Shown here: positions 7,898-16,339 of the stretch, piece after piece
Layout of the letters: the number at the start of each line of letters is the position of its first letter
Position numbering within the stretch: position 1 is the stretch's first letter
NCBI GenBank assembly: GCA_903884455.1
Contig: CAISEW010000037.1
Location: 1-64,000 of the forward strand
DNA length: 64,000 nt
Direction of reading: 5' to 3'
From: an uncultured Chloroflexota bacterium
GTDB taxonomy: Bacteria; Chloroflexota; Dehalococcoidia; GIF9; AB-539-J10
The notes under the pieces: model-generated
The model's input: only the letters and a program-made list of their open reading frames with translations
Told to the model about the DNA's origin: nothing
Databases searched by the model: none
Translations under genes and position numbers: made by a program

Positions 7898-8983
7898 ATG
7901 GCTATTATGAAACACAAAGTAACTTTTATCCCTGGCGATGGCATAGGTCCTGAGGTAGCTGAGGCAACACGGCGGGTGCTGGAAGCTACAGGAGTCAAGT
8001 TCCAGTGGGACACTGTTATCATAGGTAGTCAGGCTCAAGATAAGTTTGGCACGCCTCTCCCTGACCAGGCCCTCCAGTCCATAAGGAAAAACAAAGTCGC
8101 CCTTAAGGGACCGGTGACCACGCCCATAAGCGCAGGTTTCAGGAGCGTTAATGTCGCTTTGAGGCAAGCCTTAGACCTTTATGCCTGTCTCCGTCCTTAT
8201 AAGGTGTACCCCGGTATAAAAACGCCGTTCCAAGGCGTGGATATAGTGGTGGTCAGGGAGAATACCGAAGACCTCTATGCCGGTATCGAATTTGCCAAAG
8301 GTGATTCAGGGACTGGGAAATTGTTGGATTTAGTCCTCAATGCCACGGGAAAGGAGATAAGGAAGGACTCTGCTGTAAGCCTGAAGGTTATATCTCAAAC
8401 GGCGAGCCGACGAATTGTCAAATTTGCTTTTGAGTATGCCAGACAGAACGGCAGAAAAAAGGTTACTGCGGTTCACAAGGCTAACATACTCAAATTCTCC
8501 GACGGACTCTTTCTGGATACTGCTCGTGAAGTAGCCAAAGGGTATAAGGACATAGAATTTAACGATATGCTTGTGGACGCAACCTGCATGGAGCTGGTCA
8601 GGAAGCCCCAGATGTTTGACGTCCTCGTGCTGCCCAATTTGTACGGCGACATAATTTCCGACCTTTGTGCTGGGTTGGTTGGCGGCATGGGCGTAGCCCC
8701 GGGAGCCAACATCGGGGAGGAGGTAGCTATCTTTGAACCTACCCACGGCAGTGCCCCCAAATACGCCGGCCAAAATAAAGTCAATCCCATGGCCATGATG
8801 CTCTCGAGTGTGATGATGCTACATCATCTCGGAGAAAAAGATAACGCCGATAGACTGGAAAGCGCCATAGCTGAGGTCATAGCTGAAGGCAAGAATGTCA
8901 CCTATGATTTGAAACTTGACCCCGCCACCGCAGTAGGCACCAGCCAGGTCGCCGATGCTGTGATAGCGAAGCTAAAGCGCTAA
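7898..8983 (+). CDS. icd: isocitrate dehydrogenase-like (isocitrate/isopropylmalate dehydrogenase family)
   Basis: A 361-residue beta-decarboxylating dehydrogenase. N-terminal FIPGDGIGPE and the substrate motif RSVNVALRQALDLYACLRP match isocitrate dehydrogenases (the Ser of RS-N contacts isocitrate) and differ from the REQG-type motif of LeuB. The Mg-binding segment NLYGDIISDLCAGLVGG and GSAPKYAGQNKVNP near the C-terminus are intact. Expected reaction: isocitrate to 2-oxoglutarate with NAD(P)+. Starts at 7898 or 7907; the frame also opens at 7889. Follows the two hydro-lyase subunits in one operon, consistent with 2-oxoglutarate supply. Homoisocitrate dehydrogenase is the main alternative. 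Confidence 0.8.
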   Translation: MAIMKHKVTFIPGDGIGPEVAEATRRVLEATGVKFQWDTVIIGSQAQDKFGTPLPDQALQSIRKNKVALKGPVTTPISAGFRSVNVALRQALDLYACLRPYKVYPGIKTPFQGVDIVVVRENTEDLYAGIEFAKGDSGTGKLLDLVLNATGKEIRKDSAVSLKVISQTASRRIVKFAFEYARQNGRKKVTAVHKANILKFSDGLFLDTAREVAKGYKDIEFNDMLVDATCMELVRKPQMFDVLVLPNLYGDIISDLCAGLVGGMGVAPGANIGEEVAIFEPTHGSAPKYAGQNKVNPMAMMLSSVMMLHHLGEKDNADRLESAIAEVIAEGKNVTYDLKLDPATAVGTSQVADAVIAKLKR

Positions 8984-9038
8984 TCTGAACCCGGCGATTA
9001 TTTTGACTTCATAGGGCATTACAAGCTACCATATCAGC

Positions 9039-10364
9039 GTGAACACAAAGACTGTGCCTAAGCTAACTCTTTTTCCCCTCATCACTGAGGTAAGTAAGCA
9101 AGGCCATCTCTGTATCGGCGGCTGCGATGTTGTTGACCTGGCTGAGGAATTCGGCACGCCGCTCTATCTTTTTGATGAAATCACCCTTCGCCATAAGTGC
9201 CGTGAATTTAAAGACGAGTTTGGTAAATATTATCCTGATACACTGGTCATTTATGCCTCCAAGGCCTTCCTTAACAGGGCTTTGGCTCTCATATTTAAGG
9301 AAGATGGCTTGGGATTGGATGTTGTCTCTGGAGGGGAACTTAGCATTGCCCATTCCGTAGATTTTCCTCTGGACAAGGTCTATTTCCATGGCAACAACAA
9401 GACGTCGGAGGAGTTAAATCTAGCTCTGGATTGGGGAGTGGGCAGAATTGTGGTGGACAACTTCTATGAGCTTGAACTACTCAACAAGCTGGCTGGGGAG
9501 AAGGGTATTAATCAGAACATCTTGCTTCGTCTTACTCCGGGAATCGACCCCCACACTCACCAATATATTACTACCGGGACGATAGAGAGCAAATTTGGCT
9601 TTCCCCTGGCTACCGGGCAGGCTGGGGAAGCGGTAAAGGAAGCTTTGTCAGCCTCCAACCTCGACCTACTGGGCTTCCATTTCCATCTCGGCTCCCTGAT
9701 ATCTGAGATTCAGCCTTATGAACTGGCTATAGAGCTTGTGCTTGGCTTTGCCCGGGAAATGGGACGGAAATTCGGTTTTAACCTTAGCGAATTCAACATC
9801 GGTGGAGGTTTTGCCGTTCCATACACTCTGGACTCTAAAGTGCCCACAATAGCTGACTATGCCCGGGCTGTAACTGGCAAGCTGAGCGGTCTTATTTCGG
9901 GACTGGGATTGAGTCGCCCGCAGCTAATTATCGAGCCCGGAAGGGCAATTGTCGGCCAGGCCGGAGTGGCATTATACAAGGTCGGGGCGATAAAGGAGAT
10001 ACCCGGCATAAAGAAATATGTCTGTGTCGATGGCGGCATGAGCGACAATATCCGCCCGGCTCTCTATGGAGCTAAATATGAGGCTTTGGTGGCTAACAAA
10101 GCTTTGGAGGCAGAAAGAGACATGGTTACCATTGCCGGCAAGCTCTGCGAGTCTGGTGATATCTTAATCAGAGATATCAATTTGGCTTCAGTGCATCCCG
10201 GTGACATCATAGCTATTCCAGTTTGCGGTGCCTATTCCATCCCCATGGAGAGCAATTATAATGCCATGCCCAGGCCGGCTATAGTTATGGTGAAGGAAGG
10301 TCGAGCGCGTCTTATTCGGCGCCGGGAAACTTATCAGGATATGATGGGTCTGGACCTGATTTAA
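9039..10364 (+). CDS. lysA: diaminopimelate decarboxylase
   Basis: A 441-residue PLP fold-III decarboxylase that turns meso-diaminopimelate into lysine. The PLP lysine is in IYASKAF (Lys75), followed by the glycine-rich GLGLDVVSGGE-like region, HFHLGSLI, EPGRAIVG and CESGDIL, all characteristic of LysA. GTG start at 9039. The next gene (holB) begins two bases after the stop, so they share a transcript. Confident, although related carboxynorspermidine decarboxylases share the fold. Confidence 0.92.
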   Translation: MNTKTVPKLTLFPLITEVSKQGHLCIGGCDVVDLAEEFGTPLYLFDEITLRHKCREFKDEFGKYYPDTLVIYASKAFLNRALALIFKEDGLGLDVVSGGELSIAHSVDFPLDKVYFHGNNKTSEELNLALDWGVGRIVVDNFYELELLNKLAGEKGINQNILLRLTPGIDPHTHQYITTGTIESKFGFPLATGQAGEAVKEALSASNLDLLGFHFHLGSLISEIQPYELAIELVLGFAREMGRKFGFNLSEFNIGGGFAVPYTLDSKVPTIADYARAVTGKLSGLISGLGLSRPQLIIEPGRAIVGQAGVALYKVGAIKEIPGIKKYVCVDGGMSDNIRPALYGAKYEALVANKALEAERDMVTIAGKLCESGDILIRDINLASVHPGDIIAIPVCGAYSIPMESNYNAMPRPAIVMVKEGRARLIRRRETYQDMMGLDLI

Positions 10365-10365
10365 C

Positions 10366-11373
10366 ATGTGGCAAGTTATAGGACAAGATAAAATTTTATC
10401 TTTGCTGGATTACAGCCTTAAAACCGATGCTATAGCCCACGCCTATCTTCTGGTAGGGCCGCGGCATGTGGGCAAAGGGACTTTAGCCATCAATTTGGCT
10501 CAAGCCCTAAATTGCGATGGCCCTGAACTGCCTTGCGGTCAATGCCGTTCCTGTCAGCGAATCCTGGAGGGCAAGCATGCCGATGTCACCCCTATTGGCT
10601 TAGATTCTAAAACGGAGATTGGCATTGATGATATTCGAGGGCTGCAACGCTTAGCCAACCTGCCACCGTATGAAGGTAAGTGCAAAGTGTTTATCATTGA
10701 TGACGCTGAATATTTATCTACTGAGGCGGCTAATTCCTTGCTCAAGATATTAGAAGAGCCACCGCCCAGGGTAGTTTGGCTTTTATTAGCTGCTGAAGAG
10801 AAACACCTCTTGCCGACAATTATTTCACGTTGTCAGCGGCTGGAATTGAAGCCTGTGCCATCAGAGCAAGTACAGGAGGTACTCGTCAACTCATATAACG
10901 TTGATGCTGATAAAGCGAAGCTTTTGACTCAATTGTGCCATGGTCGCCTTGGCTGGGCATTATCCGCTTTGGCAAATGACGATATATTAGAGCAACGGTC
11001 CCAGAGGATAGCCAGGCTGGTCTCTTTATTAACTCCGACAAGTCGGAGCTTAGAGCAGAGGTTTGCCTATGCCCAAGAGCTAGCAAGCCAGTTTAGCCAG
11101 AACCGGAGAGCCGGGACAGAAATAATAGAGATTTGGCTCGACTGGTGGCGTGATTTGATGCTCATTAAAGGTGGTTGCCAGGAGGCCGTCATCAATGTAG
11201 ATTATGAGATAGCTCTGGAAGAACAAGCCGGGGGATTAAGTCTGAGCGAAATTAAAGGGTTTCTTGCTAATCTTTGCTTGCTACAGGAGGAAATCTCTAA
11301 GAATGTTAATCCCCGTTTAGCATTAGAATGGCTGATGCTTAATTTGCCTAGAAGGGAAAGTCCTAAGCACTAA
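10366..11373 (+). CDS. holB: DNA polymerase III delta-prime subunit
   Basis: A 335-residue AAA+ clamp-loader subunit. It has a P-loop-like GPRHVGKGT (about residues 32-40), a zinc-binding module CGQCRSCQR (about 57-65), the Walker B-like FIIDDAEYLS and the sensor region LLKILEEPP, ending the AAA+ core with SRCQRLEL. Works with DnaX and HolA to load the beta clamp at the replication fork. Directly behind lysA and upstream of the PSP1-domain gene, an order often seen around holB (holB-yaaT). Confidence 0.92.
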   Translation: MWQVIGQDKILSLLDYSLKTDAIAHAYLLVGPRHVGKGTLAINLAQALNCDGPELPCGQCRSCQRILEGKHADVTPIGLDSKTEIGIDDIRGLQRLANLPPYEGKCKVFIIDDAEYLSTEAANSLLKILEEPPPRVVWLLLAAEEKHLLPTIISRCQRLELKPVPSEQVQEVLVNSYNVDADKAKLLTQLCHGRLGWALSALANDDILEQRSQRIARLVSLLTPTSRSLEQRFAYAQELASQFSQNRRAGTEIIEIWLDWWRDLMLIKGGCQEAVINVDYEIALEEQAGGLSLSEIKGFLANLCLLQEEISKNVNPRLALEWLMLNLPRRESPKH

Positions 11374-11554
11374 ATACTGGAAGAAATGCAAAAGGCAAAA
11401 GTAAAAATGCAAAATGACAGGGCAAAATTTAAAAATCAGTTTAATAAAGCCCTTTTGCACTCTGAATTGTGATCTTAATTTTCTATCTTTAATTTTTGAT
11501 ATTTGTTAGAGTTTGTTTAGAGCTTAGAAATTAGAATTTAGGATTTACACGTCG

Positions 11555-12349
11555 ATGGCTAACATAATTGGGGTTAAATTCCGCTCTAGAGGAAAATTAG
11601 TCTACTGTGACGCTGGTGAGATATCCCTGCAAGTAAACGACTATGTAGTGGTGGATACGGGTCGTGGTCTGGATGTGGCTAAAGTTATTACTCTGGAAGC
11701 CCCGTCCCACCCAGGCGAGCAATTAATGAAGGTAGTACGCCAGGCAGAGGCAAAGGATTTAGAGGAAGCTCGGCGGAACCTGGAAAAAGAAGCCTTAATA
11801 AAGTGCCATGAAATGGCAGCCCAACTTGGTTTAAAGATGAAGCCGCTAGCGGCTCGCTATGATTCCCAGGATGAGCACCTGACCATATTCTTCAGCGCTG
11901 AGGAGAGGGTGGACTTCCGGGACCTGGTTCGGAAATTGAGCAATGCTCTGGAAAGGCGGGTGGAGTTAAGGCAAGTGGGGGCAAGGGATGAGGCTAAGCT
12001 GTTGGGTAGCATGGGCAAGTGCGGCTATCCTTTATGTTGTCAGAATTTCCTAACCAGCTTTGCCTCAGTATCTATTAAAATGGCTAAGGAACAGAACTTG
12101 GCTTTGAATCCTATGAAGATATCGGGCATCTGTGGAAGGCTCCTTTGCTGCCTGGCATATGAAAGCAAGGAATATGCAGCTGTGAAAGAGCAGATGCCTA
12201 AGCTGAAACAAGAAATATCAACTCCCTGGGGTAAAGCCACGGTAATCAGCATTAACGTCCTAAAGGAAACGGTAACAGTACAATTGGATGATGGGGCGAT
12301 GAGAGAGATAGCTCTGGCTGAATTAATTCGTCCAGAAGAGAAATTGTAG
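11555..12349 (+). CDS. PSP1 domain protein (YaaT/RicT-like)
   Basis: A 264-residue member of the PSP1/YaaT family. The cysteine-rich core is CGYPLCCQNFL followed by SGICGRLLCCLAYE (about residues 150-210); in Bacillus the equivalent RicT binds Fe-S clusters in a complex acting in RNA maturation and phosphorelay. N-terminal part is beta-rich (GVKFRSRGKLVYCDAG). ATG at 11555 follows a 180-bp AT-rich gap after holB. Here it is not a sporulation gene per se, as the family is present in many non-spore-formers. Confidence 0.9.
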   Translation: MANIIGVKFRSRGKLVYCDAGEISLQVNDYVVVDTGRGLDVAKVITLEAPSHPGEQLMKVVRQAEAKDLEEARRNLEKEALIKCHEMAAQLGLKMKPLAARYDSQDEHLTIFFSAEERVDFRDLVRKLSNALERRVELRQVGARDEAKLLGSMGKCGYPLCCQNFLTSFASVSIKMAKEQNLALNPMKISGICGRLLCCLAYESKEYAAVKEQMPKLKQEISTPWGKATVISINVLKETVTVQLDDGAMREIALAELIRPEEKL

Positions 12350-12393
12350 TTTTCTTAGGAACCCGATTAAACTTAGAGCAAATTGGGGTTAAG

Positions 12394-12903
12394 TTAATTT
12401 AAAGAGGGTAGATATTTTTGCCATTCACTATGGTTATTGAGAAGGTGATAGGGAATATAGAAACCATCATTGCGAGGAGGATGTGGCTGGTGCAGCAATC
12501 TCATTCTTGCTTCATCCGGCGTACGTCCGCCTTTGTGCCTGTTGCAAGGAATACAGGCGCTGACCACATTGTCCCAGGCGTGCTTTCCACCCCGCCGCCG
12601 TGGCATAACGTGGTCTAAGGTAAGCTCCTTAGTCTGACGGCCACAATACTGGCAGGTGTATTGGTCACGGGTAAATACCTCGGATCTGCTTAATTTTTTC
12701 TGATGGCGAGGACGACTAACCATATAAACGAGTCGGATTACTGAAGGTATCTGAAATACGTGGTTAGCCGAGTGAAGCTCACCCCTGTTATTTTCCAGTA
12801 CTTCAGCTTTGCCCCGAAACACTAGCACTATAGCCCGACGCGTGCGACATAAGTTAAGGGGCTCATAACTCTGATTAAGCACTAAAACAGGAGAATCTAC
12901 CAT
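12394..12903 (-). CDS. HNH endonuclease family protein
   Basis: A 169-residue HNH protein. Zinc-binding CQYCGRQ, the HNH catalytic core LTLDHVMPRRRGGKHAWDN and the second zinc pair CIPCNRHKGG are all intact (about residues 80-130). The N-terminal part (MVDSPVLVLNQSYEPLNLCR) matches the widely conserved stand-alone HNH proteins of bacterial chromosomes, whose biological role is unclear; not obviously a restriction enzyme. Convergent with the PSP1 gene. Confidence 0.9.
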   Translation of the reverse strand: MVDSPVLVLNQSYEPLNLCRTRRAIVLVFRGKAEVLENNRGELHSANHVFQIPSVIRLVYMVSRPRHQKKLSRSEVFTRDQYTCQYCGRQTKELTLDHVMPRRRGGKHAWDNVVSACIPCNRHKGGRTPDEARMRLLHQPHPPRNDGFYIPYHLLNNHSEWQKYLPSLN

Positions 12904-13028
12904 ATTACAACTCGGTTACCAGCTATTGAGCTATTTTAGCAAGCCTTTCTGACCAGTGCAATAATTTACCACGTCGGCGCTTCCTAGGATGTGTCAGGAT
13001 GACAGCTTTCGCGAAAGCTAAATGAAAA

Positions 13029-13718
13029 ATGGAAGAGAGGAGCAGGGTTAAAAAACCCGATACTATGATAAAATTTCAATTGATGCCAGGCATATATTAT
13101 GTCATCCGCCCTATGGAGTATGAGGATATCCCCCAGGTAGCCCAAATTGATAGAGAGGCTTTCCCTGGCGAGTGGGTGTTTCGCTCTCAATCAGCATATA
13201 AGCAGGATCTTGACAATCCATCCGTCCGCTATGTAGTGGCTTGTAAGGGGAGGCATGTGCCAGAATCCGAGAGACAAGCGATGCAGAAAGTGCCTTGGTT
13301 CAAACGGCTCTTCAGCTATGGGCGTCATCTTAACACATCGGAAGATATAGTTGGCTTTTCTGGCTTCTGGATGATGGTGGGAGAGGCACATATCATTGCC
13401 ATTGGTGTCAGAAATGGTTATCGTCAACTTGGCATAGGTGAAGGTTTGCTCATCGCAACCATTGAGCTAGCACAGATATTGAATGCTCATGTAGTCACTT
13501 TGGAAGTGCGTGCTTCTAATGTGATAGCTCAGGAACTTTATAGAAAGTATGGCTTCCAAGTGGTGGGGAGGCGCCTGAAGTATTATTCCAGCGATGGAGA
13601 GGACGCTATAATCATGAGCACGGATAATATTACCTCTCTGCCATTTCAAGCATCTTTTCAACAGTTGAAAAAAGACCATGCTCAGATGCACCCTGAGCTT
13701 TTTGCCCAGGTCCGCTAA
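13029..13718 (+). CDS. GNAT N-acetyltransferase (RimI-like)
   Basis: A 229-residue protein with a GNAT acetyltransferase domain, resembling the RimI ribosomal-protein alanine acetyltransferase. YVIRPMEYEDIPQVAQIDREAF is typical of the RimI N-terminus, the acetyl-CoA loop is VRNGYRQLGIGEGLL, and LEVRASNVIAQELYRKYGF is the classic RimI C-terminal signature. A longer insertion (about residues 75-105) and a 30-residue tail make it larger than E. coli RimI. ATG 13029 or 13065. A perfect 16-bp palindrome (agctttcgcgaaagct, 13003-13018) precedes it. Its last four bases overlap the convergent pscS gene. Confidence 0.85.
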   Translation: MEERSRVKKPDTMIKFQLMPGIYYVIRPMEYEDIPQVAQIDREAFPGEWVFRSQSAYKQDLDNPSVRYVVACKGRHVPESERQAMQKVPWFKRLFSYGRHLNTSEDIVGFSGFWMMVGEAHIIAIGVRNGYRQLGIGEGLLIATIELAQILNAHVVTLEVRASNVIAQELYRKYGFQVVGRRLKYYSSDGEDAIIMSTDNITSLPFQASFQQLKKDHAQMHPELFAQVR

Positions 13719-14854
13719 CTATATTTATTCAGGATGGCCTTAAAGGAATCTATAACAAACCCTAGTTGCTGCCTATCAGCAGCAAAGGTGGAGAGTTTGA
13801 AAGACCTGGCTAAACCTGGCTGTGGTCCCCAAATGCCTCTTTCCTTTAATTCTTTATAGAGGAAATATCCCTTCTCTCGAACCCGCTTGGAGATTTCGTA
13901 GAGCGCAGGGGCGTCAAAGTGTAGTAAGTCATGCCTGTGTGGTTTTTCGCCTAATTGTATGAAGCCTAATTTCTCAAGCTCAGCGGAAAACCACTGTGCT
14001 TTAGATACTTGCTCGTCCCAATGCTGAACTCTTTCTTTCACATAGGGAAAGGAAGCCATGAGTGTCATCAAAGGAACTCCCCTTATACTACAGCCCAGAA
14101 GCTCAATATCTTTTTTGCTATATGTCCCAGATTTTCTCAACACTGTCTCTTCCCATTTCTTCCTCATTCCCAATACCCCGGCAGGTCCGGCAGAGGCCAT
14201 GCTTTTGTGCCCGCTGCCAATAATGAAATCAGCCCCTATCTCCTCCATACTTATGGGCATTCTGCCCACAGCATATGCCCCGTTAAGGATATAAGGGATG
14301 TTGTATTCTCGAGCGATTTCTCCTAACCTTCTGGCATCAAGAAGATTTCCATAATTACCGTCGGGATAAGTTAATAAAATTAACTTGGGGGCATGTTTTT
14401 TGATGAGTGGTACGTATTCATTAACGTCGACTCTAAATTCCGGGTGTCCGGAGTTAGGTACCCCGATTACATTAAGCCCTACCCTTTCGGCAGCGACGAC
14501 CGTTGTATAATGCTTGTTGCCATCAACGATAATCGAGTCCCCCGGCTTGGCTAGGGAATGCATGACCATGAATTTGCCTTCTCGGGCTCCGTGGGTTATG
14601 GTGGCAACTTCACAGCCTAAGAATGGTGGTAGAAGCTCCTGGACGAAGTCTCGGATGGGGGGATTGGTTACATTACATAAACTACCCTCGCAAAAATCAC
14701 ATACAGAATATCCATCCCCAAATTCCATTAAAGCCACCCTGGCGGCATCAGTCAGAATGCCACCTGTTTGTAGAGGCATGAGGTTAATAAGTCCCTTATG
14801 TTCTCTGCGCAACTCGCTGAGCTTCTGTAGCGACTTACTGCTTTTTTGTTCCAT
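13715..14854 (-). CDS. pscS: O-phospho-L-seryl-tRNA:Cys-tRNA synthase (SepCysS)
   Basis: A 379-residue PLP enzyme that converts O-phosphoseryl-tRNA(Cys) to Cys-tRNA(Cys) with a sulfur donor, the second step of tRNA-dependent cysteine synthesis known from methanogens. Diagnostic features: GGILTDAARVAL, the cysteine cluster CDFCEGSLC (Cys52, 55, 60), ITHGAREGKFMVMHSL, the PLP lysine in GSGHKSMASAGPAGVLG (Lys217), and Cys255 in LLGCSIRGVPLMTLMASFP, the third functional cysteine of the family. The ATG has an AAGGGG site. Its partner SepRS is encoded 5 kb away at 20116-21624. General Cys desulfurases lack the double-Cys motif, so confusion is unlikely. Archaeal-type gene in a bacterial setting. 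Confidence 0.93.
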   Translation of the reverse strand: MEQKSSKSLQKLSELRREHKGLINLMPLQTGGILTDAARVALMEFGDGYSVCDFCEGSLCNVTNPPIRDFVQELLPPFLGCEVATITHGAREGKFMVMHSLAKPGDSIIVDGNKHYTTVVAAERVGLNVIGVPNSGHPEFRVDVNEYVPLIKKHAPKLILLTYPDGNYGNLLDARRLGEIAREYNIPYILNGAYAVGRMPISMEEIGADFIIGSGHKSMASAGPAGVLGMRKKWEETVLRKSGTYSKKDIELLGCSIRGVPLMTLMASFPYVKERVQHWDEQVSKAQWFSAELEKLGFIQLGEKPHRHDLLHFDAPALYEISKRVREKGYFLYKELKERGIWGPQPGLARSFKLSTFAADRQQLGFVIDSFKAILNKYS

Positions 14855-14920
14855 CTTTCCCCTTGGGAGGAAATCCTAAGTCATGAGCCAATTCAAAATC
14901 CAATTTTTAGGGTCTAAGCC

Positions 14921-15045
14921 AGTTGCAAAATGCTAGAATCAAAGATAGCCAATTCTAACAAGAAGTCAAACAAAAATCCAAATGTTTAACATTGATTGTT
15001 AAGTGCTCAACAGTGGCGGGGGGATGATTTCAAAAGTGTTTGAGC
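14921..15045. repeat. direct repeat copy 1 (about 125 bp)
   Basis: About 125 bp that recur, at roughly 90% identity and in the same orientation, at 15645-15769. Both contain gccaattctaacaagaa, aaatccaaatgtttaac and ttgattgttaagtgctcaac followed by a G-run. The two copies flank the small membrane-protein gene at 15108-15440. No coding frame spans them. Confidence 0.85.
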
Positions 15046-15107
15046 TGATCCAGTCAAATCAGATAGGTGGTTTTAATTGGGTTCAGGAACACTGGAGCAG
15101 TGCGAGA

Positions 15108-15440
15108 CTATGTTAGTCTTATGATTAGGAATGCTATTCCCGAATAGGCTGCAACGCCCACAATGAGCGAGCCCGCCAGGCCTATACGGGGCAGAAGAAA
15201 GATTACAGCAAGGACATAGAGCACCCAAGGTGGCAATAGTATTAACATGCCTCTGGCATAGGAAACAGCAGCTTGTGTTCCGCTAGCAAAATATATACTG
15301 CAGATAATTACCACGCTCATAGCGGGTAAGAAAGCAATAAATGCAGCCAGCAGACTTTTTTCGTGACTTCCAAAATAGGTTGCGGCGGAGACTACAACTC
15401 CGCCAATCACAAAATATACTGGCAACATTTTAATGTCCAT
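15108..15440 (-). CDS. small integral membrane protein (DUF3147/GlpM-like)
   Basis: A 110-residue protein with four hydrophobic segments. Layout and the segments LAAFIAFLPAMSVVIICSIYF and GMLILLPPWVLYVLAVIFLLPRI resemble the DUF3147/GlpM-like family of small membrane proteins of unknown role. The gene is bracketed by the 125-bp direct repeats at 14921 and 15645, which suggests movement or duplication of this segment. Family assignment is tentative; membrane location is clear. Confidence 0.65.
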   Translation of the reverse strand: MDIKMLPVYFVIGGVVVSAATYFGSHEKSLLAAFIAFLPAMSVVIICSIYFASGTQAAVSYARGMLILLPPWVLYVLAVIFLLPRIGLAGSLIVGVAAYSGIAFLIIRLT

Positions 15441-15579
15441 AGTGTTCCCTCGCCATTACAAGATCTTAGTATTCTAGCATATTAGGTTGCAGAGTGGCAC
15501 AGCGCTGAGCAAATCGTCTTTTGTTCAATTTTTACCCCACCACTTTCAGTTGCTAACCAACCAAGTCAAATATTAATAC

Positions 15580-15620
15580 AGCCTGAGATTGCTGCGTTGC
15601 TCGCAATGACATTATCCAAA
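15580..15620. repeat. interspersed palindromic repeat (gattgc...cgcaatgac type)
   Basis: A short copy (gagattgctgcgttgctcgcaatgac) of the dispersed repeat family that fills many gaps in this window. The remainder of 15441-15817 holds the second 125-bp direct repeat; I see no gene there. Confidence 0.55.
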
Positions 15621-15644
15621 TTCCTAACCTCTAGGATTCAAGGC

Positions 15645-15769
15645 AATTGCGAAACGCGAGAATCAAAGCTAGCCAATTCTAACAAGAAATCAGACAGAAA
15701 TCCAAATGTTTAACCTTGATTGTTAAGTGCTCAACAGTGGCGGGGGATGATTCCAAAAGTGTCTGAGCT
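15645..15769. repeat. direct repeat copy 2 (about 125 bp)
   Basis: Second copy of the repeat at 14921-15045, differing by scattered substitutions and one base in a G-run. The pair encloses about 600 bp with the DUF3147-like gene. Confidence 0.85.
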
Positions 15770-15817
15770 AACACTGCTAAACAAAATGGACAATCGTTAC
15801 TAGTGTTTGATAGTGAT

Positions 15818-16024
15818 TCATCCAAAAGAAACTAGGGCGCGAATTCGGATAAAAATGAGTTCAGTGATGAGCTCTTTATCTGTTTTAGATAGACCATTAT
15901 GAAGCGCTAGGAGGCCAAGAGCAAGCCCTAAGTGTCCATTAACCTTGGCCTCAATCGTGTCCCATTTCCCCTGATTATTCACCCAGGACACTATTTTGGA
16001 GACAGATATAGGAGGCTGGGTCAC
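15818..16024 (-). CDS. uncertain ORF, in frame downstream of the DUF3343 stop
   Basis: A 68-codon frame from a GTG at 16024. The same frame is open all the way up to the TGA stop of the DUF3343 gene (16118-16120), giving 99 sense codons in direct continuation of that gene. The sequence contains an amphipathic, plausible protein stretch (KVNGHLGLALGLLALHNGLS) but I recognise no family, and there is no convincing ribosome-binding site for the GTG. It may be the remnant of a fused or longer gene, a free-standing small gene, or a region reached by stop-codon readthrough. Low certainty. Confidence 0.3.
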   Translation of the reverse strand: MTQPPISVSKIVSWVNNQGKWDTIEAKVNGHLGLALGLLALHNGLSKTDKELITELIFIRIRALVSFG

Positions 16025-16117
16025 GGCTCCAAGGTCAAAGCTGAGTCCGGTAACTTGGATGCCCTGATTTGTATCTGATTCTCGGGACTTCTGGGACCAG
16101 TGTGTCCAGCTCCGAGG

Positions 16118-16339
16118 TCACATTTGATGTATAGTGTCAATCTCCAGATGTGCCGTATCCAGTATCAATTTAACTTGTTCACAGTCAGTCCAGTCAAAGC
16201 GCAGAACAACCCCACAATCGCTTGAAAACTCTCTTGGTGTTGGAATCAGCTTGGTAGAATAGCCTGCCTCCTTCAGGAGCTTCTCGGCACGCATCACAGA
16301 TGAATTTGTAAAAAAGAGGACTACACCATATCGTGTCAT
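16118..16339 (-). CDS. DUF3343 protein (putative Se/S carrier-like)
   Basis: A 73-residue protein of the DUF3343 family, annotated as putative Se/S carrier-like. It has the typical pattern: beta-strand VVLFFTNSSVMRAEKLL, then IPTPREFSSDCGVVLRF with the single conserved cysteine (Cys42). Its ATG overlaps the stop of the desulfurase-like gene (ATGA), so both are translated together. Family members commonly lie next to yedE, yedF and class V cysteine-desulfurase-like genes in selenium-using anaerobes, as here. Role as a sulfur or selenium shuttle is inferred. Confidence 0.85.
   Translation of the reverse strand: MTRYGVVLFFTNSSVMRAEKLLKEAGYSTKLIPTPREFSSDCGVVLRFDWTDCEQVKLILDTAHLEIDTIHQM

Noticed and set aside
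13003..13018. Perfect 16-bp palindrome agctttcgcgaaagct
   Set aside because: Noted near the acetyltransferase start, but there is no T-run or paired promoter to support an operator or terminator call.
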